A stretch of 64,000 nt of DNA from UBA1412 sp964609795 (GCA_964609795.1 CAZSTC010000003.1:1-64000), one strand, 5' to 3'; positions 8,686 to 18,059 are shown, numbered from the stretch's first letter. Numbers and translations: made by a program. The notes: generated by a model from the letters alone, not told the origin.

Positions 8686-10593
8686 TCAAAGTGAAAATAC
8701 AAAAGCTTCCAGTGCGCGAAGCTCAGGTTCTGTCAGGTGTTTTGTGTTTCCGTGAATGTTTTCCGGATTTCGAATGGTGAGCATTTCATAAATTGTCAGA
8801 GCCGAGCCATCATGAAGATATGGGGCAGTTCTCCATGTTTCTATTAAGGTTGGAGTATCGAACAATTGGTGAGGCTTATCACGCTCACTTGATGTCCCCA
8901 CATCATATTGTTTAGTGTCAGTGTAGAAAGTACCATTATGGCAGCGGGAGCATCCCACTTCAGGAGATTCAAAAAGTTTTTTCCCTTTCTCCGCTTCATC
9001 TGTGAGCTTCCCCATTTTTTCCAAATAGGGACTGGAAAGAGGTTGTAGAGATTTCAGATATTCATCAATTGCCTCTGCTTCAAATTCAGTGTGTTCTCTG
9101 AAAAGAATATAGCGAATACCAGAACGTACAGCCATCTCGGCTGTAGGCCGAATCCCCGTCGACATAGAGGGAGGAGTTTTGTGCGAGTGAAGTAGAGATT
9201 TCGTGTTTTTGGGATTTCCAATTCCATCGTTTATCAGATCCCAATTGAGACCGTCGATGCGGGCATCATACGAATGGCAGCTGGCACAGGACTGCCATTC
9301 CTGGTAACAAAGTTTGGCGTCATTAAACATTCTTTCTCCCCAGTATATTGGGATTTCTTCAGGTTTTTTGTCGAGAACGTTGCTCGATTGAAGGCTGATG
9401 CTTTCCACGGTTGGATGTAAGTTTTCACAATCTACAATATCCAGGGAGTCGCTAAAAAAATGCGCGACATAAATTTTATTACCGAAAACGCATAGTGAGC
9501 GTGGACCATTGCCTCCAAGGCCTACTCGCTCTCTATAGTCATTTAGAAACAAAAAATTGTTAAAGAGATTTAAACTTTCCTTCTCAGGAAGGGATGTTAT
9601 CTTTTCTATAAGCTTATTGAAGTAGATCACACTCAGCTCATGAGTGCCGGCGTGTGTTATGTATAAATTGCTTCCATCCTCCGACCATACGACTCCCCAC
9701 GGATTGGCAGCCCCACAATCTATCTGGTCTAAAAGAAGTGTACACATAAGCTCCTTCTTTCCCATATCTATTAAGGTGAATACATTACTATTCATCCAAC
9801 CTCGGTCAACGTGTGTCGCTGGTAAAGAAAACTTAGCCAGGAGATGCGCCACTACGGCATATTTGCCGCAAGGAGAAATCTTAATATTTCGCAACCCTAC
9901 AGAGCCATTTGGGAGTTGGATTTCATTAAGAAGATTTCCGCTTCGAGCATCCAGGATTGAAACGCTGCTTGCTACAGTTTTTGAATTTGCGGCCATACCA
10001 GGAAGAGAGTGAGAAATAGCTAGTAAGCTGCCATCGGGTGTAACATCAAGAGAAATGGGCTCTCGGTTGTTTGGTGAGATAGATGTCCGCTCGACAAAAT
10101 TTTTTGAGCCGTCCTTTGTCCTATAAGTTGCTACGGTTCCATCAAATTGATTGCATACAAATAAAAACTCTCCATCTTGACTAAGAACGGGACTGCTTAC
10201 GCCATAGCCTGCAGGCCAAGTGTCTATAAGATTTCCTTTTGGTAATTGATATACGCAAACATTGCCTGAACGTGGCATATTGTCTGAAGAGGTTACATAG
10301 AGCTTCTGAAATTTGCAGTCTAAAGTAAATCCTGTGGATTGGGGGTGAACTGGGATGCTGTGTTTTTGTTCCGGCCTGAGAACACGCACTTCGTTGGCAC
10401 CTGGGCAAAGCACGTAGAATTGCGAATCTGACGACACCGAAATCGCTGAGGGACGAAGCCAGCACATTTTATCATTTACAGCTGCTTGTCCCCAAACCAA
10501 GGCATTAGATAATAGCCAAGCCATACAACCGACCCCATACAGGGCCAGTCGTATTCGATTGAGTAGTGAAGCGGTAGCATCCACGAGAGACAT
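8686..10593 (-). CDS. Exported beta-propeller protein fused to a di-haem cytochrome c domain
   Basis: The N-terminus has a hydrophobic export signal (about residues 12-36, ending near VWGQA). Residues 45-400 form repeats of a YVTN-type seven-bladed propeller, visible as SQDGEFLFVCNQFDGTVATY, TPDGSLLAISHS and SEDGSNLYITHAGTHELSV. The C-terminal 230 residues resemble the MauG/cytochrome c peroxidase fold, with two haem c attachment sites: CASCH (436-440) and CSRCH (548-552). Candidate axial methionines follow. It is expected in the periplasm or on the surface, with a redox role; no substrate can be named. The last 30 bases before its stop are close to the dus start, but the genes are separated by 31 bases. 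A separate stand-alone di-haem peroxidase lies 3 kb away. Confidence 0.8.
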   Translation of the reverse strand: MSLVDATASLLNRIRLALYGVGCMAWLLSNALVWGQAAVNDKMCWLRPSAISVSSDSQFYVLCPGANEVRVLRPEQKHSIPVHPQSTGFTLDCKFQKLYVTSSDNMPRSGNVCVYQLPKGNLIDTWPAGYGVSSPVLSQDGEFLFVCNQFDGTVATYRTKDGSKNFVERTSISPNNREPISLDVTPDGSLLAISHSLPGMAANSKTVASSVSILDARSGNLLNEIQLPNGSVGLRNIKISPCGKYAVVAHLLAKFSLPATHVDRGWMNSNVFTLIDMGKKELMCTLLLDQIDCGAANPWGVVWSEDGSNLYITHAGTHELSVIYFNKLIEKITSLPEKESLNLFNNFLFLNDYRERVGLGGNGPRSLCVFGNKIYVAHFFSDSLDIVDCENLHPTVESISLQSSNVLDKKPEEIPIYWGERMFNDAKLCYQEWQSCASCHSYDARIDGLNWDLINDGIGNPKNTKSLLHSHKTPPSMSTGIRPTAEMAVRSGIRYILFREHTEFEAEAIDEYLKSLQPLSSPYLEKMGKLTDEAEKGKKLFESPEVGCSRCHNGTFYTDTKQYDVGTSSERDKPHQLFDTPTLIETWRTAPYLHDGSALTIYEMLTIRNPENIHGNTKHLTEPELRALEAFVFSL

Positions 10594-10636
10594 TTTAAAA
10601 TGTGGGCTCTCTAATTCAATCTTTGTCTTTTATACC

Positions 10637-10674
10637 AGACGTGCGAAGACGGACAGTTCCATCCTCGCACGTCT
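10637..10674. terminator. Hairpin between the GH127 gene and the propeller/di-haem gene
   Basis: A perfect 10-bp inverted repeat (AGACGTGCGA at 10637-10646 and its complement at 10665-10674) is followed at 10682-10699 by a second palindromic GAGTTTTT/AAAAACTC hairpin. Both lie just after the GH127 stop on the minus strand. Neither has a clean T tract directly behind it in that direction, so termination is only a likely role. Confidence 0.45.
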
Positions 10675-10705
10675 CACTCTTGAGTTTTTTGAAAAACTCA
10701 GAAGG

Positions 10706-13204
10706 TTAATCCAGTGGGATAACCTGCCATTCGTGGATACCCACCGCAAATTTATCCTGCTGTTTTACCTTAACTCTCATCGCTTTTGTTACAACTGGTT
10801 TGTGAGTTATTTCTATCCATTTATCCAACTCAACTGAATAGGGGGTTGAAGCATTTACAGCTTTCCATAGTCCTTGTTCGTCTTGATACTCCAAAAGCCA
10901 GCTTACTGGAGGGCGGCATTCTCCCACACCCGTATCGTCAAACCAATAGACACGAGTCGTGGTTGTTTCAACGGGAGCATCCCAAGTATAAGAAACCCAT
11001 TCCTCACCACCTTTGTGTGGCCAGAAATGAGTTAACTGTCCGGTATGTTGATTGGATTTTTTAGGGAATTGGCCGTCTCGAATCCGATCCGGGTAGCAGT
11101 TATTGCTGGTGAAGGACAGGGTAACCTTTGCAGCCCCTTCCATGCCCTCAGAAGCTAATGCCTCCAAGCGAGGGGACATAGGCAACCAAACTTTCATAGG
11201 GCTGGCTTTACGATTATCCCAGGCATAGTAGGGTATGGCTTTAATTTTAGTAGCTCCCATGGTCGGCCCGCTTTTTGCAACGGTCTCCCCAGAATAAAAC
11301 TTTGTTACTTTCTTTTGTTGAGTGCCCGGGAAAGGCTGATATAGCTGATTCAACCACAGAACAGGTAGATTCGCGTAACGGGCATCGCCTTCCAGAACAG
11401 TGACTCCACCGAGAAGTTTTTTGTCGTGTTTAGCTGTAAATTTAGTTTCCGGGGGCAAATAGATGTCCTTAAGAGTGCTCTCTTGATCCATCTCTTCAAG
11501 ACAATAAACCACCGGCCCTCGTTGAATGGCTACCATTCCGTCGTCAGCTTTTACATTAGGGTGTGCTAAAATCAAGCTTGGCTTCATTTTGAAGTTATAA
11601 GTGATTGTGTCTCCCTTTTTCCACACCCGATTATAAACTTCATATCCACGGACCATCTGAGCATTTGAACCTGATGGAGCCGTTTTACTCACATTTTGAG
11701 CCCAAGAGGGGATACGTATGAACAAATCAAACTCTACAGGATCATCCATATCCATGATGAACTTAACTTTCCCATCCCAAGGATAATCGGTTTCTACGTG
11801 CATCTTAACCGGTTTACCTTTGATTTCCGTATTGAAGGAACCTTGAACAAACTGGTTTACATAGAGAGAGTTGTCTCCGGTGGCATACAGGTATTCTCCT
11901 AAAGAAGCCATAAGCCGGGCCACATTGGGCGGACAGCAAGCGCATCCGAACCAACTGGAGCGGTGATGGGAACCACTGCTCTCCAGTGGATTAACATAGA
12001 AGAAACGGTTGCCTTCAAGATTAACTCCAGAAATAAAGCCGTTATAAAGTGTCTGCTCCAGCACGTCGGCATACTTTGCATCGCCGTAGAGTAGTCCTAA
12101 GCGATGATTGAGCAATATCATAGCAACAGACGCACAAGTCTCTTGGTAGGCGCTGGCATTAGGGAGATCGTAATCTTCCGTGAATCCCTCATTGTGTGCA
12201 GAAGGTCCGATTCCACCCGTGATATAAAGATTCTTGTGAACAGTATTTTTCCAGACTCGACGCACCATTCGTAAGAGTTCTTCGTCCTGGGTTTCACGGC
12301 CTATGTCCACACAACCCGAAAGCAAATATGCGGCTCGAACAGCATGTCCCATAATACTTGTAGTATCATAGATGGAATCTTTATCCTGATGATAATCGCC
12401 CACATACTGATCCATCGGAATATTGTGTTCTTTTGCGAAAAATTTCTCACCCCTGTGTACTGTAAAGAAACGTGCCAGCTTTAAATAGCGATCATTGCCT
12501 GTCGCTTTCCAAAGCTTTACCAAGGCCAACTCAATCTCAGGGTGCCCGGCATACCCAGCCCGTTTTCCGGGCTCGTCACCGAAGACAGAATCAATACAGT
12601 CAGCAAGCTTGATAGCTACATTCAGGAAGTTTTTCTTATTTGTTGCTTGATAATGAGCGACTGCGGCTTCAAACAGATGCCCGGCACAATAAAGTTCGTG
12701 AGCATCGCGCAGGTTTTTCCACCGCCGATCAGGCTCAACGACTGTGAAATAAGTGTTCAGATATCCATCGGAACCCTGAGCGCTGGCGATGATTTGAATA
12801 ATTCGATCCATTTCAGCATCCAGCTCGGGTGTATAATCAGTCGCTAATGTGTATGCAGCAGCTTCTAATCCTTTATAAAGGTCTGAGTCCATGAAAAGGG
12901 GGCCTTTGTAGCCCTCATGTTTCCCTTGGGCAGCTAATTTGAAATTGCCTATATTTCCGGCTTTTTCAAGGTTATCCAGGTTAGCGGCGATAGATGCGAG
13001 ACGGTTTGTGTCACGCTTTGGGCCCCAAAAATCACTGGTAATAATAACTTGTGTAAAGGGAACTGCCTGCAACCGGGCTTCCGACAAAACAGAAGAGTCA
13101 GCTTTTTCTGGAGAATCTGCAGCGGAACAGGCTCCTGTTCCTATGACACACAACAGGCTTATGACAAAGCCATTCCAAATTTTTTTTGTTTTTTTATTTT
13201 TCAT
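10706..13204 (-). CDS. GH127 family glycosidase (beta-L-arabinofuranosidase-like, DUF1680), lipoprotein
   Basis: GH127 enzymes remove terminal beta-L-arabinofuranosyl residues; the founding enzyme uses a cysteine nucleophile held by zinc. The corresponding ligands are visible here as Glu and Cys in YQETCAS and the paired cysteines in FGCACCPPNVAR (coded near 11920-11950). The alpha/alpha-barrel is followed by beta-domains and a C-terminal sandwich. An upstream in-frame ATG at 13228 exists, but the ATG at 13204 gives a clean lipoprotein signal, MKNKKTKK, then a hydrophobic stretch and lipobox GTGAC with Cys26. The product of 832 residues would be surface or periplasmic and probably acts on arabinose-containing plant or algal glycans; the exact substrate is inferred from family only. 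Confidence 0.88.
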   Translation of the reverse strand: MKNKKTKKIWNGFVISLLCVIGTGACSAADSPEKADSSVLSEARLQAVPFTQVIITSDFWGPKRDTNRLASIAANLDNLEKAGNIGNFKLAAQGKHEGYKGPLFMDSDLYKGLEAAAYTLATDYTPELDAEMDRIIQIIASAQGSDGYLNTYFTVVEPDRRWKNLRDAHELYCAGHLFEAAVAHYQATNKKNFLNVAIKLADCIDSVFGDEPGKRAGYAGHPEIELALVKLWKATGNDRYLKLARFFTVHRGEKFFAKEHNIPMDQYVGDYHQDKDSIYDTTSIMGHAVRAAYLLSGCVDIGRETQDEELLRMVRRVWKNTVHKNLYITGGIGPSAHNEGFTEDYDLPNASAYQETCASVAMILLNHRLGLLYGDAKYADVLEQTLYNGFISGVNLEGNRFFYVNPLESSGSHHRSSWFGCACCPPNVARLMASLGEYLYATGDNSLYVNQFVQGSFNTEIKGKPVKMHVETDYPWDGKVKFIMDMDDPVEFDLFIRIPSWAQNVSKTAPSGSNAQMVRGYEVYNRVWKKGDTITYNFKMKPSLILAHPNVKADDGMVAIQRGPVVYCLEEMDQESTLKDIYLPPETKFTAKHDKKLLGGVTVLEGDARYANLPVLWLNQLYQPFPGTQQKKVTKFYSGETVAKSGPTMGATKIKAIPYYAWDNRKASPMKVWLPMSPRLEALASEGMEGAAKVTLSFTSNNCYPDRIRDGQFPKKSNQHTGQLTHFWPHKGGEEWVSYTWDAPVETTTTRVYWFDDTGVGECRPPVSWLLEYQDEQGLWKAVNASTPYSVELDKWIEITHKPVVTKAMRVKVKQQDKFAVGIHEWQVIPLD

Positions 13205-13301
13205 TTCAAAATGGCAAATTAATGCCAAAAGCGTTAAGACTGGATTCTCTCTGTTATCTTAGCATGATGCAAGACTTAATTGGAAAAACAACACTCACAG
13301 G

Positions 13302-13329
13302 TTGACAAAAAGCCGCATTTTGATAGAAT
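13302..13329 (+). promoter_or_regulatory. Promoter of tRNA-Gly
   Basis: TTGACA (13302-13307) and TAGAAT (13324-13329) are separated by 16 bases. Transcription would begin near 13336, about 17 bases before the mature tRNA end. Confidence 0.6.
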
Positions 13330-13352
13330 CCGCATCACGTTCTACGTTGAGA

Positions 13353-13426
13353 GCGGGTGTAGCTTAGTGGTAAAGCTCCAGCCTTCCAAGCTGGCCATGT
13401 GGGTCCGATTCCCATCACCCGCTCCA
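13353..13426 (+). tRNA. tRNA-Gly (anticodon TCC)
   Basis: The cloverleaf is complete. Acceptor arm GCGGGTG (13353-13359) pairs with CACCCGC (13416-13422). The anticodon stem CCAGC/GCTGG encloses loop CTTCCAA with anticodon TCC at 13385-13387. The T-loop is TTCGATT-like (TCCGATTCC), and CCA is encoded at 13424-13426. A T tract follows directly and may end transcription. Confidence 0.95.
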
Positions 13427-13480
13427 TTTTTTTGATTCATCCTTTTCAAAGCAATTAAATGTTCATTAATTAATCCTTTA

Positions 13481-13520
13481 AAGAAAAACGCTTGCAAAAC
13501 TTTTTTGAATTGCAAGCGTT
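13481..13520 (-). terminator. Intrinsic terminator of the cytochrome c peroxidase gene
   Basis: On the minus strand an 11-bp perfect stem, AACGCTTGCAA (13520-13510) with its complement at 13497-13487, is followed by TTTTTC. It begins 19 bases after the stop of the peroxidase gene. Confidence 0.8.
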
Positions 13521-13538
13521 CTGGTTTAAAAAGGTACG

Positions 13539-14561
13539 TTATTTTTGAACTTCAGCTTTTACACGCCCTTTACCGGTCAGGGTTTTCAAAAAAGTGACAA
13601 TTTCTTCTTTTTCCGTAGAATTAAGTCCTTGTTTGCTTCTTGCAAAGCCCATTAGATCAACAGCTTGTTCTAAAGTTTCCACTTTCCCATCGTGGAAGTA
13701 AGGCGCTGTGATTGCAACATTTCTCAAAGGAGAGGTTCTGAACTTATATTTATCAGATGTCCTCTGGGTTGCATCAAAACGACCCAAGTCTGTTTTATTA
13801 GGATAAGGTTTGTTGAGATCAACCCTATAAAAATTTTCTCCTCCGAGCAGGGGGCCGGTATGACACGTAGCGCATTCTTTTGACAAAAAGGTGGATAACC
13901 CTTTGAGTTCATCCGCATTTAACGCTTGATCGTTCCCATTGAGGAAGTCGTCAAAACGATCTTTAGTATTGAGAGTGCGCTCAAATGCAGCAATAGCCTT
14001 TGCAACGTTATGGAAGGTCAAAGAGGGTTTATCATCGGGAAATGCCTCTGTAAACTCTTTGAGATAGAGAGCATCCTTTGCGAGTTTATCTTCTACAGAC
14101 TTCTCATCAGGCATTTTCATCTCCACCGGGTTTAAAATCGGCCCTTTAGCTTGTTCAACCAAATCAGGGGCTCTTCCATCCCAAAACTGAACCCCAAGGA
14201 ATCCCGAGTTCAGTACAGTAGGCGAATTGCGTGTACCTTTAGCCCCTCCCACACCATCTGAAATAGGTTTCCCATCATCACCAGCTTGATTCTTATCTAT
14301 CAAGTGGCAGGTGTTACAGGAAATGGTGTCGTCGAGCGAAAGTTTGACATCGAAGTAGAGCTTCTCACCCAAAGCAATTTGTTTAGGAGTGTCATTCTCC
14401 GCTCCGGGAGCTTGGGCTGGAATGGTTGATATTTGCTCTAACACTTGTTCTCGCAGGACGTTAGGTTTTAGAACCGGATCCGCTGAAAAGGCCTTAAAGG
14501 GAAAAAGTGCAACAGTAGCTGCACAGGAAATACAAAAAAGAGGTCTAATAATATTTTTCAT
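13539..14561 (-). CDS. Di-haem cytochrome c peroxidase, periplasmic
   Basis: This enzyme reduces hydrogen peroxide to water with electrons from small cytochromes or cupredoxins in the periplasm. A signal peptide (about residues 1-26, ending AFSA) precedes two haem c sites, CNTCH (82-86, the high-potential or peroxidatic pair differs by family) and CATCH (230-234). The family strings GTRNSPTVLN, FWDGRAPDL and the C-terminal RTSPLRNVAITAPYFHDG with its axial-ligand region are present. The length of 340 is typical. It has its own terminator. Together with the nearby catalase (60.9 kb) it suggests peroxide defence, although co-regulation is not shown. Confidence 0.92.
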   Translation of the reverse strand: MKNIIRPLFCISCAATVALFPFKAFSADPVLKPNVLREQVLEQISTIPAQAPGAENDTPKQIALGEKLYFDVKLSLDDTISCNTCHLIDKNQAGDDGKPISDGVGGAKGTRNSPTVLNSGFLGVQFWDGRAPDLVEQAKGPILNPVEMKMPDEKSVEDKLAKDALYLKEFTEAFPDDKPSLTFHNVAKAIAAFERTLNTKDRFDDFLNGNDQALNADELKGLSTFLSKECATCHTGPLLGGENFYRVDLNKPYPNKTDLGRFDATQRTSDKYKFRTSPLRNVAITAPYFHDGKVETLEQAVDLMGFARSKQGLNSTEKEEIVTFLKTLTGKGRVKAEVQK

Positions 14562-14620
14562 AATCTGATTAAGCTCTTTTACTAAATATGTTAAAATAAT
14601 GAGGCGTCAATAATTTAATT

Positions 14621-16048
14621 TTAGCTTGTTTCCCCATATCGCTTATCAGCCGGGGGGAGTTCTCGTTGAATTTCATTTATGCGGTAACCAAAGCCGGAAC
14701 CGCGAATGGACGAAATATCTACCATCCCATAGCGACGGCTGTATATTCCCAGGTGGACTTTAAGTTCGGGTTCGGAGGTTTCCGGGTAAAACTGCATGGA
14801 CGTAGTCTCTACTCCCATGAGAGTCTGAAAGTTTGCTGCAAGGAGAAGATGTGGAATTTGGGCAATCATCGGATTGCTCAGATCACTGACCATGAGAGGC
14901 ATTCCGTGGGCACTGGCCCAACACGCAGCGAGAATGGCTGAAGTTTGAGAGCGTGCTATTTTGACGGATAGACCGGTCCAACCTAGCTGACGGGCTCTGC
15001 GGAGTATTCGCCAATTATGCGCTCCTTCGTCCAAAAATAACGGCTTTCTCCACGAAACCTGATGAACATCCAAGGGGTTTTCTTCTAAGTTTGGGCTGAA
15101 AGGCTGCTCAAGGTGCAAAAGCATCCCGAAAATACGGGGATGATAATCCCGTATTCGATCCAGGATTGCACTTAAATACTCGGCATGGGTTACTTGTCCA
15201 TTGAAGTCAGCACAGAGCCAGTTAACTCCTTGCTCAATTCCCACGCGTCCCACTTGGACAATTCGGTCATAGTCCCAAGCGCTGTCATTGCCACGGAGCT
15301 TAACCTTCAAGCATTTTAGACCATCACTTCGCACCCAATCTCCCAAAAAAGTGGGATACCTGTCACGAACGGTATCGGAAGAAATATCCCCGGAATCCAA
15401 CAGGTCAGATTCTCCAACCAAGTGCCAAACTCTTATTTGTTCGCAGCGATTGGATAAAAAGAAATTTGAGGGGAATACCCCTTTAAAATTAACCCCCGAA
15501 TCGGGAGCAGGCTCCATAAAAAAGGAGAGATCACGACGCAAGTTATCGGGTCCGTAAAGCTCATAGATAGGCCTTTGGAGTAAGTTACCGAATGCGTCAT
15601 GCAAAGCTATGTCAAAGGGAGCATTGCAGAGAAGAGCTGCAAGACGAGGCATGGGTTCTCGATTCGCTCTCTTTTTTAAGTTGAAATCTTCCAATATGCC
15701 GGAAAGTTCTTTTTCCTGGAATTCCCATCCAATCTCCAAAGGATGCCCAACCCCAATAAACTGAGGCCACTCCTCTGCGAGTTGTCGGCATAAATCTTCC
15801 ATGGCTGCAATTCGCTCTTCCATGCTCAAAGAACTACTCCCACTTCCCCAGCACCAGGAAGCATTCAACGGTACCTCACCCCAACCTTCCGCTTTGTTTC
15901 CCAAAGTATCAATCACATTCAGTTTTACTCGGGCACAAATCACGGTAGTCAGGGTTTCCCTGCCTAGTTTTAATGGGATGCGGGCTTTAACCGGAAGAAA
16001 GTAAAGCTCCGCTCCTACGACCCGGACACGTCTATAATCTTTCCGCAT
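14621..16048 (-). CDS. Enolase-superfamily protein (mandelate racemase / muconate lactonizing type)
   Basis: The protein has the two-domain enolase-superfamily layout: an N-terminal capping domain (about 1-150) with LAALLCNAPFDIALHDAFG, then a barrel. Barrel-end residues visible are the KVKLRG lysine pair (near 250), Asp in LCADFNG, Glu in LHLEQPF, Asp in LFLDEG and Lys in LSVKIAR, consistent with abstraction of a proton alpha to a carboxylate. At 475 residues it is longer than the usual 350-400. The pattern is nearest the L-Ala-D/L-Glu epimerase and muconate-lactonizing subgroups, but the reaction cannot be assigned. The gene stands alone between the peroxidase and an intergenic region; it is transcribed in the same direction as the peroxidase. 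Confidence 0.78.
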   Translation of the reverse strand: MRKDYRRVRVVGAELYFLPVKARIPLKLGRETLTTVICARVKLNVIDTLGNKAEGWGEVPLNASWCWGSGSSSLSMEERIAAMEDLCRQLAEEWPQFIGVGHPLEIGWEFQEKELSGILEDFNLKKRANREPMPRLAALLCNAPFDIALHDAFGNLLQRPIYELYGPDNLRRDLSFFMEPAPDSGVNFKGVFPSNFFLSNRCEQIRVWHLVGESDLLDSGDISSDTVRDRYPTFLGDWVRSDGLKCLKVKLRGNDSAWDYDRIVQVGRVGIEQGVNWLCADFNGQVTHAEYLSAILDRIRDYHPRIFGMLLHLEQPFSPNLEENPLDVHQVSWRKPLFLDEGAHNWRILRRARQLGWTGLSVKIARSQTSAILAACWASAHGMPLMVSDLSNPMIAQIPHLLLAANFQTLMGVETTSMQFYPETSEPELKVHLGIYSRRYGMVDISSIRGSGFGYRINEIQRELPPADKRYGETS

Positions 16049-16338
16049 AATTTTTTATCAACGGCATTTTGTTAAAAATCAAAAACATTTTGTTCTGCTC
16101 GGTCGCGCCTAACTCGTTGAGCGTTTATTCGTTAATTCAGTGAATCTTCGAACAGAAAGTTTTTTGCTACACAGGCCGCTCTTCAGCCAGAACCGATATG
16201 CATGAATGGTACTCTAATTCTAACAAATCTCAAGACTAAAAGGGGGCAGATGAAGAAAATTTGACGAATATTTCCTTATTTACTCATCCAAAGCAGGTTA
16301 CGGGATAAGGAGGGAAAAAACTCTTTCTAAGCTCTCAC
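16049..16338. other. Intergenic region between divergent genes
   Basis: This 290-base stretch separates the minus-strand enolase-superfamily gene from the plus-strand BamD-like gene. It is AT-rich. I see no coding frame, RNA gene or repeat in it. It probably carries the promoter of the enolase-type gene, which I could not place, and the upstream part of the BamD-like promoter. Confidence 0.5.
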
Positions 16339-16366
16339 TTGACTTACCTCACGAATTTCATATAGT
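16339..16366 (+). promoter_or_regulatory. Promoter of the BamD/LptE-like gene pair
   Basis: TTGACT (16339-16344) is followed after 16 bases by TATAGT (16361-16366). The ATG is at 16378, so the expected leader is only about 5 bases and the message would be nearly leaderless. Confidence 0.5.
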
Positions 16367-16377
16367 ATCAGTTTGTT

Positions 16378-17385
16378 ATGAGTCGTTGGGCCATTTTGCT
16401 TGGAATCGCTATGTTACTGACGCTGAGTATCCCCTCCAGATGCCCAGCGCCGCTTGTGTACCGTCCCGGAGAAGGATGGACTTATGAGCCAGTCGGAGGC
16501 AGCAAATGGGAGCGCACAAGGGCAGCCGATCAAATGGATGTGGCTGAGACTTCGTTTGAAAAAAAGGATTACTTTGTAGCCCAAAAAGCCGCGAGAAGGG
16601 TTGTTAAACATTGGCCGCTTTCTGATTACGCACCTCGTGCTCAGTATCTCTTGGCTCGCTGTTTGGAAGAGCGGAAGATGGATGAAAGAGCTTTTAATCA
16701 GTATCAGCTGCTTCTGGACAAATACCCAAAATACGAAGGATACAACGAGGTTGTCGAGCGACAGCTTATGATCGCCAACCGCTTTCTGGCAGGACAATGG
16801 TTTAAGCTCTGGGGATATATTCCGATTGGGTCTTCTATGGACCGAACCGCAAAGCTTTACGAGCAAATTGTTAAAAAAGCTCCCTACCATGAAACGGTGG
16901 GACCCCAAGCACAAATGAGCATTGGCACCGCCAGAGAAAACCAAAAAAATTATTTAAAAGCATCTAAAGCCTATGAGCTGGCTGCTGATCGTTACAGTGA
17001 TCGGCCCAGAGTTGCATCTGAAGCGCTCTGGAAAGCAGGCGAAGCCAATCGCAAACAAGCTGCCGAAGCGGAGTACGATCAAGGAGCATCTGTTCGAGCC
17101 ATTGAAACTTATAATGACTTTATAGCTTTATTCCCTGAAGATTCCCGCCTGCCCCAAGCCAGGGATAATATTATTGAGTTAAGGACTGAGCAGGCGCGAG
17201 GCAGCTATATTGTTGCCAAATTTTATGAGAAGTATCATAGGTATCAGAGTGCTTTAATTTACTATAATGAAGTGCTGATTAAGGATCCTGAATCTTCCTA
17301 TGCACCCTACGCACGTGAGCGCATGGAGGTGCTCAAAAAACGGATAGCTGAGCGCGAGGCTGCCAAGCAAAAGGGCTCCGAGTAA
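16378..17385 (+). CDS. BamD-like outer-membrane assembly TPR protein
   Basis: The protein has an N-terminal export signal (about residues 1-25) and repeated helical pairs of the TPR/YfiO type: FVAQKAARRVVKHWPLSDYA, AQYLLARCLEE, AFNQYQLLLDKYPKYEGY, and later SALIYYNEVLIKDPESSYA. BamD in proteobacteria is the lipoprotein that joins BamA in inserting outer-membrane beta-barrels. Here no lipobox is clear (the nearest cysteine is in PSRCPAP), so it may be soluble or processed differently. At 335 residues it is longer than E. coli BamD (245). The next gene encodes an LptE-like lipoprotein, supporting an envelope-assembly role. A general tetratricopeptide protein such as CpoB is the main alternative. 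Confidence 0.7.
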   Translation: MSRWAILLGIAMLLTLSIPSRCPAPLVYRPGEGWTYEPVGGSKWERTRAADQMDVAETSFEKKDYFVAQKAARRVVKHWPLSDYAPRAQYLLARCLEERKMDERAFNQYQLLLDKYPKYEGYNEVVERQLMIANRFLAGQWFKLWGYIPIGSSMDRTAKLYEQIVKKAPYHETVGPQAQMSIGTARENQKNYLKASKAYELAADRYSDRPRVASEALWKAGEANRKQAAEAEYDQGASVRAIETYNDFIALFPEDSRLPQARDNIIELRTEQARGSYIVAKFYEKYHRYQSALIYYNEVLIKDPESSYAPYARERMEVLKKRIAEREAAKQKGSE

Positions 17386-17408
17386 ACCTGACAATTCTGA
17401 AATAAGAG

Positions 17409-17942
17409 ATGTTTTCTTTAAACCGGTTTTTTTTCCCCCTTCAGCTTTGTATTACCCTCTGTTGGTTAGTTGGGTGTGCCGGTTACCAACTGGGGCCGCC
17501 GGCAGGACAAGTGTCCGGAGGCAATAGCGTTGAGGTAGCGCGTTTCAGAAATGAAACACTGGAGCCTCGTTTGAGCGAATATTTAATGAGCCCCTTGCGT
17601 CGTTCCATACAGCAGGATGGAACCTACTGGCTTTGCACAGAACGTGATTCGAGTGATTATGTTTTAGAAGGGGTTATAACAAATTTTGAAAGAAGAGGAA
17701 TTGGCTCTTATCCCAGCGAAGTGATGGTTCGCGTGGATGAATATATCATCATTTCGGTTAAGATATTATTGAGGGAGAGGGCTACCGGTAAAATTATTCT
17801 AGAACAGGATTTTTCCGGGAGCACTACTTTGCCCATTGGCGCTGATCAGACCAGTGCAGAACGGCAACATATTCCCGTTGCGATGGAAAACCTGGCACGG
17901 GATATTGCTTCTATTTTGGGGGATGGTAGAATCAAGGACTAG
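17409..17942 (+). CDS. LptE-like outer-membrane lipoprotein
   Basis: LptE is the lipoprotein that plugs LptD and helps deliver lipopolysaccharide to the outer leaflet. The sequence starts with a lipoprotein signal and lipobox LVGC (Cys23), followed at once by AGYQLG, the hallmark start of mature LptE/RlpB proteins (CGYxL). The remainder has an alpha/beta pattern with VEVARFRNETLEPRLSEYL and VLEGVITNFERRG, as in the family. Length 177 is typical. It follows the BamD-like gene by 23 bases and is probably co-transcribed. No lptD gene is in the window. Confidence 0.78.
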   Translation: MFSLNRFFFPLQLCITLCWLVGCAGYQLGPPAGQVSGGNSVEVARFRNETLEPRLSEYLMSPLRRSIQQDGTYWLCTERDSSDYVLEGVITNFERRGIGSYPSEVMVRVDEYIIISVKILLRERATGKIILEQDFSGSTTLPIGADQTSAERQHIPVAMENLARDIASILGDGRIKD

Positions 17943-18059
17943 AGTCTGTTTATCTTCCCGGTTCCATTTATCTTTTAACTTCTTTTACTTGCTTTTTTCT
18001 TATAAAGGATTTAGCTTATCCCATAGCCAGGCTTTTCTTGGCATTAAACCAAATATTAT

